DNA from: an uncultured Porphyromonadaceae bacterium
Lineage (GTDB): Bacteria; Bacteroidota; Bacteroidia; Bacteroidales; Muribaculaceae
Direction: 5' to 3'
Length of the DNA stretch: 64,000 bases
NCBI GenBank assembly: GCA_902495075.1
Contig: CABUVO010000009.1
Coordinates: 1-64,000 of the forward strand
Part shown: positions 18,515 to 27,825 of the stretch, in pieces
Numbering within the stretch: the first letter of the stretch is position 1
Layout: each line of letters opens with the position of its first letter
Position numbers and translations under genes: made by a program
The notes under the pieces: generated by a model
Told to the model about the DNA's origin: nothing
The model's database searches: none
Seen by the model: the letters and a program-made list of their open reading frames with translations, nothing else

Positions 18515-19602
18515 GTAGTGTATATTATATTGAGAGAGTTAATAAAATGTTCCCACGATAGGTAGTTTGAAAATTTTTTATAAGCTGCGCTTCCCATGGT
18601 AAAACGAAGTTCAGGATCCCTTACAAGCCGGAGCATTGTGTCTGCGAGTTCTTCGGCACTGTCAGGTTTGATAAGGAATGCAGTGACACCATCTTCCAGA
18701 TATTCGCATTGCGCTCCATTGTCGGTGGTTATCTGTGGTCTCGCGGCAGCCATAAAACGCAGGCTTTCGAGGTTAAACGCCTCCTGCACCGATGATGGAA
18801 CAACCCCGAAATGGGCTTCCGTGCAAGTTTCAACAGAAGGAGTCGTTTTGATGTTCCAATCAATATTGTCCATTACTTCTCTTTGCATTGCCCTCCGTCT
18901 CAACAAGTCGAGATAATCCGGATCGCCCATGCCTGAGATGCGGAGGCGCATTTTTGATCCTTTTATCAGAGCCATGGCATCAATAAGTGTCTCAAGACCC
19001 TTACCCTTTACAATAGCTCCTTGATAAAGGGCGATGACAGGACCATGTGCCGGTTCCGGCAATCGTTCTGCCGCGGTGGTGTATATGCTGTTGTGAAGGA
19101 TATGGATTTTACTTTCAGGCAAATTGATTTTTCCTTTGATTGAATTTTCAAAACCCCGATACGCCATCTCCGAAACGAATATATGGGCATCCACGCCGGA
19201 ATATATTTTTCGGAAGATAAAAGTGTTGCGACCGCGTCTCACGGTATGGCGCGTGGTCACAACCTTTACATCCTGACGTTTTGCAATCTTTCTTGCCATC
19301 AAGGCGGTGAAAGCGTCGCGATATCTATGGGCGTGTATCACTATCCCTCCTTGTGGCGTTGCTTTCAGTTTTCGGGCGAGTGTCATTGCTGAGCCCAGAT
19401 CGAAGAAGCCTCCGAGAGGGGCGTGAAGCAATTCTATGCCAGCTTCCGCGAATGGAGCATCTACCCCCACGGCATTGCGTGTCAGGGCTGTCACATTCCA
19501 TCCCGCCGCCATATAATGACGGCATATGTCGAGGGCATACGTCTGTGCTCCTCCCCATTTGTTGGAAGGGATTATATGAATGAGGCTTCTCCTCTCTTTC
19601 AT
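18511..19602 (-). CDS. GT4-family glycosyltransferase
   Basis: A 363-aa cytoplasmic GT-B fold transferase. The N-terminal half has the acceptor-side features PSNKWGGAQTYALDICRHY and HAHRYRDAF. The C-terminal half has the donor site with KGKGLETLIDAM, VVPSSVQEAFNLESLRFMAA (the E-x7-E type motif of GT4) and a GNAxxxL-like end. The donor and acceptor cannot be read from sequence. Its 4-bp overlap with gmd suggests use in the same glycan pathway, possibly of fucose or mannose. GT4 enzymes commonly act in LPS, capsule or O-glycan assembly. Confidence 0.85.
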   Translation of the reverse strand: MKERRSLIHIIPSNKWGGAQTYALDICRHYMAAGWNVTALTRNAVGVDAPFAEAGIELLHAPLGGFFDLGSAMTLARKLKATPQGGIVIHAHRYRDAFTALMARKIAKRQDVKVVTTRHTVRRGRNTFIFRKIYSGVDAHIFVSEMAYRGFENSIKGKINLPESKIHILHNSIYTTAAERLPEPAHGPVIALYQGAIVKGKGLETLIDAMALIKGSKMRLRISGMGDPDYLDLLRRRAMQREVMDNIDWNIKTTPSVETCTEAHFGVVPSSVQEAFNLESLRFMAAARPQITTDNGAQCEYLEDGVTAFLIKPDSAEELADTMLRLVRDPELRFTMGSAAYKKFSNYLSWEHFINSLNIIYTT

Positions 19603-19615
19603 TCAAAGATATTCG

Positions 19616-20719
19616 TCAGTTGGCAGCGGAAAGCATGACGTTGATGTCAACGCTTGGCATGCCCAGATAACTGCCTATCAGTTTATCCACAAGTTTTCCT
19701 TCATATGTCACAATGCCGAACTGCACGCCGGGCGTGGTTGCCACCATGCCATGAAAACCGTTTTTGATTGCCATTTCATCGAAGAAATTGACAAGTGCGC
19801 TCGAAAGAGCCATTGCTACAGTACGCGGCACGCTCACAGACGGGTGTGTCTCGTTCATGTCGAGCACATAAGCACTCTCCTTCATCGCTGCCTTGAGATT
19901 CTTCGGAAACTCAAAGGGACGCGTAGTGTTGCCAAGAATGATGACATCCGCTGTCTTCACACGGTTGTACAGCACGCGTGGATGCACCGCTATTGCATCT
20001 ACAAGAGGACCTATGAGATCTTTGGCAACCTGGAGTGTTGATGTGTCATTGTCCATGAGGGTGACTCTTGCGCCTGTAGCGGCGGCTGCCTTGGATGCCG
20101 CGATCATGTCATTTCCCATTCCGATTATGAGCACTTCGCAGGGGTTGATTCCGGCAACGCCTGCGAGAAGCACTCCCTTGCCGCCTCCGAGATATGACAA
20201 TGCTTCTTCTGCATACATTATAGCTGCGCGTCCGTCGATTTCATCGATAATGTTTGCGAATACCGGTTCATCGTTATGACTGTACATGTTGTCGAAGCAG
20301 CCGGTGGAGATCCGGTTATCGAGCAATGCTTTTATGGTTGCTTTTTCAAAAAGGATGTTGTCCATCATGCATAGCAAGACTGCCCCTTTTTGCATTTTTT
20401 TTACGTCTTTAGCCCTCAAAGGAGTGTAGCAAAGCACAACCGGTGATTTTAAAGCTTCATCACGGGTCACGATCTTTACGCCATATTCAGCATATGTTTC
20501 GTCAGGGAAACTGATGTCGCTGCCAGCCCCGCTTTCCATGCACACTTTTATGGCGCCGGAGGTAAGCATGCCACAAGCTTCCGGAGTCAGCAGCATTCGT
20601 GTTTCATAACCATCAGAGTAATTGGCGACAATGCCTATTCTGATTGCCGGGTTCTCGTTTTCAAGGATCTCAACCATCTCCTGAGGTTCATGATCCATAT
20701 GTTCCATGTTATCTTTCAT
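19616..20719 (-). CDS. Alanine dehydrogenase / transhydrogenase-alpha-like protein
   Basis: A 367-aa NAD-dependent enzyme. The N-terminal domain resembles alanine dehydrogenase and the PntA N-domain: RMLLTPEACGML, FPDETYAEYGVKIV, and a CYTPL stretch. The Rossmann domain has IIGMGNDMIAASKAAAATGARVTLMDND, where the usual GxGxxG reads GMGNDM. Ald makes alanine from pyruvate and ammonia, or the reverse. The His and Lys of canonical Ald active sites are not obvious, so the reaction is less certain than the fold. It sits 13 bp before the GT4 gene on the same strand. The 108-bp gap upstream is AT-rich and probably holds its promoter. Confidence 0.8.
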   Translation of the reverse strand: MKDNMEHMDHEPQEMVEILENENPAIRIGIVANYSDGYETRMLLTPEACGMLTSGAIKVCMESGAGSDISFPDETYAEYGVKIVTRDEALKSPVVLCYTPLRAKDVKKMQKGAVLLCMMDNILFEKATIKALLDNRISTGCFDNMYSHNDEPVFANIIDEIDGRAAIMYAEEALSYLGGGKGVLLAGVAGINPCEVLIIGMGNDMIAASKAAAATGARVTLMDNDTSTLQVAKDLIGPLVDAIAVHPRVLYNRVKTADVIILGNTTRPFEFPKNLKAAMKESAYVLDMNETHPSVSVPRTVAMALSSALVNFFDEMAIKNGFHGMVATTPGVQFGIVTYEGKLVDKLIGSYLGMPSVDINVMLSAAN

Positions 20720-20827
20720 CGTATTGGACGCGACCCAGACTTAACAATTAATGTGAGAAGGGGGGTCTATGTTAAAATTTATCCTCTAAATTAACATTAT
20801 TATTTATCTCCACAAAATTTTAGATGC

Positions 20828-21352
20828 TTAAAATTTAAAATGGTGTTTTTCAAGAAATGAGTTTACAGTCCGGTCTATCTGACGGCGGTCCTCCAGTTGC
20901 TCGCCATTGAAGCGGATATTGGCTTTGGAATAAAAGGGAGTTCGTTTTGAGAGCCCTTCTTCAACTGTGATGCGTATCTCTTCAGGCGTTTTGCCACGCA
21001 TAAGCGGACGGCGTGCACTGTTTATTATCAGGCGTTCGGTTATGCGTTCGGGAGAAGCTTCAAGCCACACGACATCCCCTCTGGATAGCATGTAATCCAT
21101 ATTGTCGTGAAAACAAGGTGTGCCCCCACCACACGAAATAATCACTCCTTCGAATTCACCGATTTCACGGAGCATTGCCGCCTCCATTCTGCGGAATTCT
21201 TCTTCTCCCTTTTCAGAAAAGATCTCAGTGATTGATTTGCGGAAGCGCTGTTCTATATAGAAATCAAGATCTATGAATTGCATTCCGGTGCGTCGGGCGA
21301 GAGCTCGTCCGAAAGTGGTCTTGCCACTTGCCATATATCCGATTATAAACAC
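20828..21352 (-). CDS. aroK: Shikimate kinase
   Basis: A 174-aa NMP-kinase-fold enzyme that phosphorylates shikimate in the chorismate pathway. P-loop GYMASGKTTFG is at residues 5-15. DLDFYIE holds the shikimate-binding Asp, EEFRRMEAAML the Arg and Glu, and ISCGGGTP the Gly-rich loop. The lid is in SARRPLMRGKT. Size is normal. The start is GTG 21352, preceded closely by an AGGT-type ribosome-binding sequence. The N-terminus is short before the P-loop, as usual for this enzyme. Confidence 0.95.
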   Translation of the reverse strand: MFIIGYMASGKTTFGRALARRTGMQFIDLDFYIEQRFRKSITEIFSEKGEEEFRRMEAAMLREIGEFEGVIISCGGGTPCFHDNMDYMLSRGDVVWLEASPERITERLIINSARRPLMRGKTPEEIRITVEEGLSKRTPFYSKANIRFNGEQLEDRRQIDRTVNSFLEKHHFKF

Positions 21353-21355
21353 CTC

Positions 21356-21513
21356 TGTTTTAATGTTTAATGTGAAATGTTAAATGTGTAATGAATGGGA
21401 TAATATTTTTAATGTGAAATGTTTAATGTGTAATGTGAAATGTTTAATGTTTAATGTGAAATGTGAAATTAATGCCCTATGCTGTCAAATAATTAAACAT
21501 TACACATTCAACA
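21356..21513. repeat. TTTAATGTG word array, self-complementary
   Basis: About ten degenerate copies of TTTAATGT, GTGAAATG and GTGTAATG run from 21360 to 21465. Reverse-complement words (TTAAACATTACACATT) follow near 21491-21527, reaching the end of the DUF2752 gene. The spacer between DUF2752 and aroK can form long imperfect hairpins. Confidence 0.75.
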
Positions 21514-21879
21514 TTAAACATTCCTTAAAACCCACCACAGCAATATTACTGTCACTGCGGTGAGAACAACAGGGATCGAATGAACGCGCATATATACTTT
21601 GGGATATCGCTTGCGATTTATTTCAAGCCATGCCATGGGAATAAGCATTGGAAGTAAAATAAGCAACAATGCATTGTGATGCCATGCTTCTTTCAGATTT
21701 CCGTGCAAAAGGGCATGAAGCATTCTCTGGCTCCCGCACCCCGGGCACTGCCATCCTGTGAGTTCATGGAAGATGCATTTCGGCATAAACCGGTTTGACA
21801 TCGGATCCAGTGCAAAATATATAATGCCGACAATAACCACGATGCCGACTGCTACAATGTATTTGGTCCGTCTTTTCAA
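21514..21879 (-). CDS. DUF2752 membrane protein
   Basis: A 121-aa protein with three or four transmembrane segments. The DUF2752 signature is complete: CIFHELTGWQCPGCGSQRMLHALLHGN, including the CPGCG pair and the following Arg, and A.HHNALLL. The Cys pattern suggests metal binding or redox activity, but the family is uncharacterised. Its start overlaps the CD225-like stop by 4 bp. DUF2752 and CD225/dispanin genes are commonly neighbours in Bacteroidetes, so they may form a membrane complex. Confidence 0.9.
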   Translation of the reverse strand: MKRRTKYIVAVGIVVIVGIIYFALDPMSNRFMPKCIFHELTGWQCPGCGSQRMLHALLHGNLKEAWHHNALLLILLPMLIPMAWLEINRKRYPKVYMRVHSIPVVLTAVTVILLWWVLRNV

Positions 21880-22424
21880 GCAAATAGAGAAAGAGGTAGA
21901 TAAACAGCAGCAGTGATGACACCAAGCACGACAGAGGCAATGATCCAGTATTGTGCTTTTTCTGATGCGCGACGCGCGCCATCATAATCTTTGGCATAAT
22001 ACTTAGAGCTGACCATGGTGCTGTATACGATCGCTACGATACCGGGAATCAGGCAGCATAACACTGTTGCCAGCACCGACCATACGAGATACGTGTCTGG
22101 CACTGGCTCCTGATTGTTGAAGCCGGAAGTAGGGGGCACCGGAGGTTGTTGGTTGAAAGGGTAAGGTGCCGGTGCTGGATTCTGCACCGGGTTGGGCATT
22201 GGAGCCGGAGGGGGGGTAACAGGGCCTGCAGCCTTCTCAGCTCTGCGGCGAGCCTCTTCCGGATCGTATTCAAGATGAAGAGCATCTGCCCATTCTGCAA
22301 ATATCTCTTCAGATTCAGAATTCTTTACGTCAGTCCTTTCTTTCTCCCCGCTTTCGTGTTTTTCATCGAAAACCATTTTCCCCTCTTTCCCTATCTCTTT
22401 ATCTTTGTCCATATCTGTCTCCAT
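21876..22424 (-). CDS. CD225/dispanin-family membrane protein
   Basis: A 182-aa protein in three parts: an acidic, charged N-terminus (1-65), a Pro-rich linker (about 68-105), and a C-terminal CD225/dispanin domain. The domain contains YLVWSVLATVLCCLIPGIVAIVYS, then SSKYYAKDYDGARRASEKAQYW, then a second transmembrane helix. The C-C-L-x-P-G motif and the A-x2-S-x-KA segment are typical of the family. Its role in bacteria is unknown. The N-terminus has several possible ATGs; the longest is given. It is coupled to DUF2752. Confidence 0.85.
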   Translation of the reverse strand: METDMDKDKEIGKEGKMVFDEKHESGEKERTDVKNSESEEIFAEWADALHLEYDPEEARRRAEKAAGPVTPPPAPMPNPVQNPAPAPYPFNQQPPVPPTSGFNNQEPVPDTYLVWSVLATVLCCLIPGIVAIVYSTMVSSKYYAKDYDGARRASEKAQYWIIASVVLGVITAAVYLPLSLFA

Positions 22425-22463
22425 CGCTCATTAAACATTACACATTAAACATTTAACATTAAT
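22425..22463. repeat. Short TTAAACATT word array
   Basis: Four copies of the reverse complement of TTTAATGT fill the gap between the ABC exporter and the CD225-like gene. Confidence 0.65.
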
Positions 22464-24299
22464 TCAGACCTGCTGCATCTCCACAAGTTTATGGTAGATG
22501 CCGCCAAATTCAATCAGTTCCGCATGTGTCCCGGTTTCTGCTATTTTGCCATCGTGAAGCACATATATGCGGTCAGCGTTCACTATTGTTGATAATCTGT
22601 GGGCGATTACAATTGTGGTGCGGTCCTTCATCAGTTTTTCAAGGGCATCCTGCACAAGACGTTCGCTTTCAGTGTCGAGGGCAGATGTTGCCTCGTCAAG
22701 GATAAGTATGGCGGGATTCTTTAGTATAGCCCTCGCGATGCTTATTCGCTGTCGCTGTCCTCCCGAGAGTCTGCATCCTCGGTCTCCGATTCTTGTCTGG
22801 TAACCTTCTTCAGTGTGCATAATGAAGTCGTGAGCGTTGGCGATGCGGGCTGCTGCTTCGACTTGTTCCTGCGTGGCGTTTTTATCGCCGAACGCTATAT
22901 TGTTGAATATAGTGTCGTTGAAAAGGATAGCCTCCTGATTCACATTCCCCATCAGTGAACGTAGGTCCTTCACTCGCAAATCCTTGACATTTATGTCATC
23001 AACAAGAATTTCCCCCCTCTCCACATCCCAGAAACGTGGAATAAGATCTACAAGAGTTGATTTTCCTGAACCTGACTGTCCTACAATTGCCACGGTTTCT
23101 CCCGGATTTACATCCAGGTCAATATGTTTGAGCACATCCCGTTCTCCATCGTAGCTGAAACTAACATTGCGGAATCTTACCGAACTTTTTGATGTATCTG
23201 CCGGGAGGTTCTTTGGATGCGGAGGATCCTGAATCGGATTTTTCGCGTCAAGGATCATATCTATACGCTCCATTGCCGCCATACCTTTCTGGATAGTATA
23301 GGAAGTCTTCGAAAGTTCTTTTGCCGGGTTGATGAGGCTGTAGAAGATAACCATAAAGAAGATGAACTCTGAAGCGACGATAGGAGCAGTCCCGGAAAGT
23401 ATCAAGGTGCCTCCGAACCATAGGATAACAGCCACGGCTACAGTCCCGAGAAATTCGCTCATGGGATGGGCGAGTGTATATCTTCGCCCCATGGCGTTGT
23501 GTATTCGGTATAGGTCAAGGGTTTCTGCTGCGAAATTGCGTTCCATCTGTTTCTCTGCGTTGAAGGCCTTTATGATCCGCAGTCCTCCGATTGTTTCTTC
23601 GATATTTGAGAGTATCGATCCGAAACGTTGCTGTCCTCGCAGATTCTGCTGTTTGAGTTTGCGTCCTACTACCCCCATCACGGTGCCGATTACGGGCAAC
23701 GTAATGAACACGAAGAGTGTCAGCTGCCAGCTTATGGCTATCATTGATGCCAGATAGGCTATGATCAGGATGGGATACTTCACCATGCTGAAAAGACTTG
23801 ACATTACGGAAACCTGCACTTCCGCCACGTCTCCCGACATCCTCGCCATTATATCTCCCTTCTTCTCATTGGTGAAGAAGCCGATCGGGAGCGAGACAAT
23901 CCGGTCATACATTGCATTCCGTATGTCGCGGGTTATGCCGTTTTGCATCGGGATGGTGAAGAATTCACTTGTATAGGCGGAAAGAACCTTAAGGAGAGTC
24001 ATTGCGCACAGGGATCCGCAGAGGAAGAGAAGAGTCATCGACGCCCCGTCGGTCATAATCATTCTTGAGATGTAATAATATGCGTTGTTGATTACTACAT
24101 CCTTGAAACTCTCCGATCCCCATTCCATAAACTGGTATTCCCTGGTATTGATGCCGAAAAGCATCTCCAGGATAGGCATAATGAATGCGAATGAAAAAAG
24201 GGTCAGGAAAGCTGTAAGAAGGTTGAATATCACACTTATTATGATATTCCACTTATAAGGAGCTGCAAAGCGCAGCATGAATTTAAAAAAATCTTTCAT
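22464..24299 (-). CDS. MsbA-like ABC exporter (fused permease and ATPase)
   Basis: A 611-aa half-transporter that would dimerise in the inner membrane. Residues 1 to about 320 form the six-helix export domain. The ATPase domain has Walker A GQSGSGKST, Q-loop VNQE, signature LSGGQRQR, Walker B ILILDEATSALD and the switch His in IAHRLS. The layout fits lipid A flippases (MsbA) and multidrug exporters. The LpxL-like acyltransferase 73 bp upstream on the same strand supports a lipid A role. ATG 24299 is chosen; an extension to 24332 is possible but adds no domain. Confidence 0.9.
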   Translation of the reverse strand: MKDFFKFMLRFAAPYKWNIIISVIFNLLTAFLTLFSFAFIMPILEMLFGINTREYQFMEWGSESFKDVVINNAYYYISRMIMTDGASMTLLFLCGSLCAMTLLKVLSAYTSEFFTIPMQNGITRDIRNAMYDRIVSLPIGFFTNEKKGDIMARMSGDVAEVQVSVMSSLFSMVKYPILIIAYLASMIAISWQLTLFVFITLPVIGTVMGVVGRKLKQQNLRGQQRFGSILSNIEETIGGLRIIKAFNAEKQMERNFAAETLDLYRIHNAMGRRYTLAHPMSEFLGTVAVAVILWFGGTLILSGTAPIVASEFIFFMVIFYSLINPAKELSKTSYTIQKGMAAMERIDMILDAKNPIQDPPHPKNLPADTSKSSVRFRNVSFSYDGERDVLKHIDLDVNPGETVAIVGQSGSGKSTLVDLIPRFWDVERGEILVDDINVKDLRVKDLRSLMGNVNQEAILFNDTIFNNIAFGDKNATQEQVEAAARIANAHDFIMHTEEGYQTRIGDRGCRLSGGQRQRISIARAILKNPAILILDEATSALDTESERLVQDALEKLMKDRTTIVIAHRLSTIVNADRIYVLHDGKIAETGTHAELIEFGGIYHKLVEMQQV

Positions 24300-24372
24300 A
24301 AAATAAACGCACTTCCCTGCAAAATTAATCAAAAACTTTGAAGATTCCTAAGGAACGAGGCCTAAAGAAGTG

Positions 24373-25278
24373 CTATAGATGTGTGAGCATATCGGCTGCT
24401 TTGTCGCCGTGATATTGGTTGAATAATTCTCTCGACCGTTTCCAGCGGTTGTGGCTCCAGAGCCAGTACTGTGGTGTTTCCCGTATATTATCTTGAAGTA
24501 GAGTGAAATATTTTCGGGTTGTTACAAAAATATTCTCTTTTTTTACGTTTTCAGATATCGGAATGAAACGGAGCGTGTAATAACCGCGCTTTGGTCTGCT
24601 CATATGGCCATACACCGCTTTGGCTCCCAGAAATTTGGAAATGCGTTCGGGACCGGTGTAGGCTCCCGTTTCATGATTCAGGAAATCAACGAAAAGGTGA
24701 ATGTTCAGTCCCGGTGCCTGATCTGCGATATATCCCGTAACTGATGGCACATTCTCTTTTTTCCAGGTTATGAGTGTCGGGAGGATGTCTTTCATCGGAA
24801 TGTTGTTGGCATCGAATCTTGTGCGCAGCCGATACAATAGTTTATCGAACGTCTTGTTCTCCAGAGGATGGTAAATCTGTGCGCATTTGGCAGCCGGATC
24901 GATATGGAGAGGAAGAGAGCTCACCCATTCCCAGTTGCAGTAGTGTCCTAAGTATAGTGACACCGATTGCCCCTGCCTGATGGCTTCGTTGATTTCTTCG
25001 ATATTCTCGACTTTCAAGTGTCTGCGCATTTTATCCGGAGACATTGAGGCGAGTTTCACAGTCTCAATGAAATAATCGCAAAGGAATCTGTAGAATCTTT
25101 TTTCTATTTTGCGTATATCTTTTTCCGGCTTTTCAGGAAAAGAAGCGGCAAGGTTGCGGCGCACCACACCGCGTCTGTATTTAATAACATCGCACGCAAG
25201 CCATGCCAGCACGTCTGAAAAGATATACAGCACTTTGAACGGCAATAAGGAAATAAGATATACGATTCTGTAAAGCAT
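24373..25278 (-). CDS. LpxL/HtrB-family lipid A acyltransferase
   Basis: A 301-aa protein with an N-terminal membrane anchor (about residues 5-30) and the lysophospholipid acyltransferase fold. The catalytic H-x4-E is His112-Glu117 (GHYCNWEW). Further family marks are YHPLENKTFDKLLYRLR and IADQAP. It would add a secondary acyl chain to lipid A, or an acyl chain to another envelope lipid. Its start lies 1 nt after the stop of the efflux permease gene, so it is likely co-transcribed with that operon. The MsbA-like exporter follows. Confidence 0.9.
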   Translation of the reverse strand: MLYRIVYLISLLPFKVLYIFSDVLAWLACDVIKYRRGVVRRNLAASFPEKPEKDIRKIEKRFYRFLCDYFIETVKLASMSPDKMRRHLKVENIEEINEAIRQGQSVSLYLGHYCNWEWVSSLPLHIDPAAKCAQIYHPLENKTFDKLLYRLRTRFDANNIPMKDILPTLITWKKENVPSVTGYIADQAPGLNIHLFVDFLNHETGAYTGPERISKFLGAKAVYGHMSRPKRGYYTLRFIPISENVKKENIFVTTRKYFTLLQDNIRETPQYWLWSHNRWKRSRELFNQYHGDKAADMLTHL

Positions 25279-25279
25279 T

Positions 25280-26455
25280 TCACACGGCTTGTCTGTTTCC
25301 GGTACGAGCTGACGTTGCAGGGCGCACCACCCAGCGGCGCGCGCAATAACCTGCCACCCACCATACGGCTGTCAGTATCCATAGATTCCTGTAAGGGATG
25401 CCTACCTGCGACAGGCTCGCACCGTTGGCGTTCATCTTGATATAACCCTCCACACCCCACGTCGAAGGACATATGTCTGCCAGTGCTCTCCACGCGGGCC
25501 ACATGTCGTAAAGCGGCCATATGAGTCCGGAAAGCAGGAGGAATATGAGAGATGTCACCACCCAAAGCACAAACACAGACTCGCGTTCTGTCACAAGCGC
25601 CTGGAACGTGAATCCTACGCCGAACGATGCCAGTACCAGTGGCAATATGAAAGCAAATATCTCAAGGGTGTTCCCCGCCATAGGGAAGCGGAATATCAGA
25701 GGCACGAAATGGAGCATGAATATTACGGGTACGATCAGGATGGTTATGTAGCATAACGTCTGTGCTATCATCGTGAGCAGCACTGACGGCGCGCTGTTTA
25801 CCGGGTCATATCCTGTGAGTTTTGCCCCCTCATGGCGTGCACCTCCTGCCATCCCTACAGCAAGAATGATGCATTGCTGCAGGATAAGTATCAGCACTCC
25901 CGGCATTATGAAGGAGTCGAAACCGCTGCGTATATTGCCCATGGAGACATTGTCTATGGGGAGAGGATCTCCCGACATGACAGTCTCTGCCAGCGGGGCA
26001 ATGTCGTCTATTTTTGCGGTCATGAGTTCAGTGGAGAAATCCTGCATCACGTTAGTGGTTGCAATGAGGAATCCTTTGTATCGCAGCAGCAGGCTCATCT
26101 CGCCATAGAGCACGGCGTTGGCAGTTTCCATCCGTCCGTTTTTTCGGGCGAAACCCTCCGGAATCTCCAGTATGCCGTATGCTTTGTGTGAATTGACGGC
26201 ATGACGTGCCTCGTTCAGATCTGCGGCGTAACCGATCACATGAGCCTGGTCGCAAGCATCAATCTTGCGTACAAGTTCCCTGGAGAGGGGAGTGCGGTCA
26301 TGATCCACTATTACCAGTGGCACCTCTTTCACAAGTTCAGGATTGTAAATAAGAGAATATATGATAGGGTATACGAATGGCAGGAATATGAAAAAGAGCA
26401 TGATTCCTACGTCGTGTGTCACCAGCTTGAATTCGCGGCAATACACGTCGAACAT
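25280..26455 (-). CDS. ABC-2 type transport permease (efflux operon, second)
   Basis: A 391-aa inner-membrane protein of the ABC2_membrane_3 type. One N-terminal helix is followed by a large extracytoplasmic domain (about residues 40-170) starting VPLVIVDHDRTPLSRELVRKID, then five C-terminal helices. It pairs with the homologous permease upstream, and with HlyD and TolC genes, as in YbhFSR-type drug efflux. No ATPase gene is in the operon. ATG 26455 is chosen; a TTG at 26482 would extend it by nine residues. The 32-bp gap upstream is an AAATTTAGAATTT word array. Confidence 0.88.
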   Translation of the reverse strand: MFDVYCREFKLVTHDVGIMLFFIFLPFVYPIIYSLIYNPELVKEVPLVIVDHDRTPLSRELVRKIDACDQAHVIGYAADLNEARHAVNSHKAYGILEIPEGFARKNGRMETANAVLYGEMSLLLRYKGFLIATTNVMQDFSTELMTAKIDDIAPLAETVMSGDPLPIDNVSMGNIRSGFDSFIMPGVLILILQQCIILAVGMAGGARHEGAKLTGYDPVNSAPSVLLTMIAQTLCYITILIVPVIFMLHFVPLIFRFPMAGNTLEIFAFILPLVLASFGVGFTFQALVTERESVFVLWVVTSLIFLLLSGLIWPLYDMWPAWRALADICPSTWGVEGYIKMNANGASLSQVGIPYRNLWILTAVWWVAGYCARRWVVRPATSARTGNRQAV

Positions 26456-26514
26456 ATTTCTTATGTGAGATTTAAAATTCAAAATTTAGAATTTAAATTA
26501 AATTTTACAGATAA

Positions 26515-27687
26515 TCATGGCACGTAAACTGGGTGCTGCATATATTTCTTGAGTCTCCATAATAAAGTGAAAGGAAGGAGCATGAATATAATATATGCAA
26601 TGAACCACCATTTCGAATAAGCTATGTCTATTCCGTTCAACGCCTGGTCAACGTATATCAGAAAGTTATATCGTATCGGAACCAGGTATGAGAACAGTTG
26701 CATACCGGTGTACATGCTTGGAACAGGGAAAGAGAATGCGGCGATAGAGAAAGAGAGTATGCCGAGCAGCGCGCATACCGACAGTGAGAAGCGAAGGTTG
26801 GGCAGCACGCATATCACGAAGATTGCAAAGCCCTGGCACGCCAGTACAAACATCAACTCGGACAGTAGCATCCATCCCCATGAACCGTTCATCGGGAAAT
26901 GGTTGAAACGGTATAGCCAGGAGGTCATGAAAAATGCCACAACCACCCAAATCACAGTCTGAGGGAACAATTTGGCGAACATGGCTTTAAATATGGATCC
27001 GTCAGCCATTTTAAGGAGATGGACCGACGTGCCGTATTTAATCTCCTGCCCGATGCTGAACACGGTCATGAGCATTATCATGAGTTGTAGCACGCATGGT
27101 ATAAATGAATTGCCGAGATATATGCCGTAGTTGAGCTGAGGGTTACCTATCGGACGCGCCGCGATGTTTATGGGCATCATTACCGAGGCAAGGTTTTCCG
27201 CATCAATGCCCACCGACTGGACAACATTTTTTGCAATCCCGGCTTTTGCATATATGGCAGTTGACTTGAATGTCTTGAAGAGCATTGTCCCCGGCACATA
27301 ATAAGTCATGTTGGTATAGAACGTGATCACCGGTTTGCGACCCGCGAGCAGATCTGCCTGGAAATTTTCGGGTATGAGGAAAAAGCCGTAGATATCCCCT
27401 TTTTGCATCAGGTGTCGCGCTTCGGAGAAGCTTTGGGCACAGTGTGTGAGGTTTACCATCTGCATCCCTCCCAAGTCTTGTGTTATTCCTCGGCTCAGCG
27501 CACTGCCGTCACGATCCACGATTGCTGCCGGAACGCGCGTTGGCAGACCCTTGTCAAGCATCGAACCGATAAAAAGGAACAGGAACAGCGGGAGCATAAG
27601 GAATCCGGTCCAGTAAACCGGCCTCCTCACTATCTGCACCATGCTTCTGAGCATGATCGCCTTGACTCCTCTATCTCCGATCTTCAC
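26515..27687 (-). CDS. ABC-2 type transport permease (efflux operon, first)
   Basis: A 390-aa paralogue of the next gene with the same plan: a helix near residues 25-45, an extracytoplasmic domain beginning VPAAIVDRDGSALSRGITQDLGG, and five C-terminal helices. The two probably form the heterodimeric membrane channel of a tripartite pump with the HlyD and TolC proteins. The longest start is GTG 27687. ATG 27654, with an AGGAG sequence a few bases upstream, is a serious alternative and would shorten the protein by eleven residues. Confidence 0.88.
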   Translation of the reverse strand: MKIGDRGVKAIMLRSMVQIVRRPVYWTGFLMLPLFLFLFIGSMLDKGLPTRVPAAIVDRDGSALSRGITQDLGGMQMVNLTHCAQSFSEARHLMQKGDIYGFFLIPENFQADLLAGRKPVITFYTNMTYYVPGTMLFKTFKSTAIYAKAGIAKNVVQSVGIDAENLASVMMPINIAARPIGNPQLNYGIYLGNSFIPCVLQLMIMLMTVFSIGQEIKYGTSVHLLKMADGSIFKAMFAKLFPQTVIWVVVAFFMTSWLYRFNHFPMNGSWGWMLLSELMFVLACQGFAIFVICVLPNLRFSLSVCALLGILSFSIAAFSFPVPSMYTGMQLFSYLVPIRYNFLIYVDQALNGIDIAYSKWWFIAYIIFMLLPFTLLWRLKKYMQHPVYVP

Positions 27688-27689
27688 TT

Positions 27690-27825
27690 TTATTAATGTT
27701 TAATGTGAAATGTTTAATGTTTAATTTTTTAATGTGAAATGTTTAATGTTCGGTGAATCATGGATTTGTATTAATGTTTTACGAATCAATGTAATTACAC
27801 ATTTCTCATTTAACATTACACATTA
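27690..27825. repeat. TTTAATGTG word array, self-complementary
   Basis: Copies of TTTAATGTGAAATG on the left and ACATTTAACATTACACATT-like words on the right flank a unique core of about 50 bp. The spacer lies between the HlyD and first permease genes and could form a hairpin that attenuates downstream genes. Confidence 0.7.

Noticed and set aside
21356..21513. CRISPR-like array
   Set aside because: The repeats are short degenerate words with no constant spacer length, are self-complementary, and no cas genes are present.
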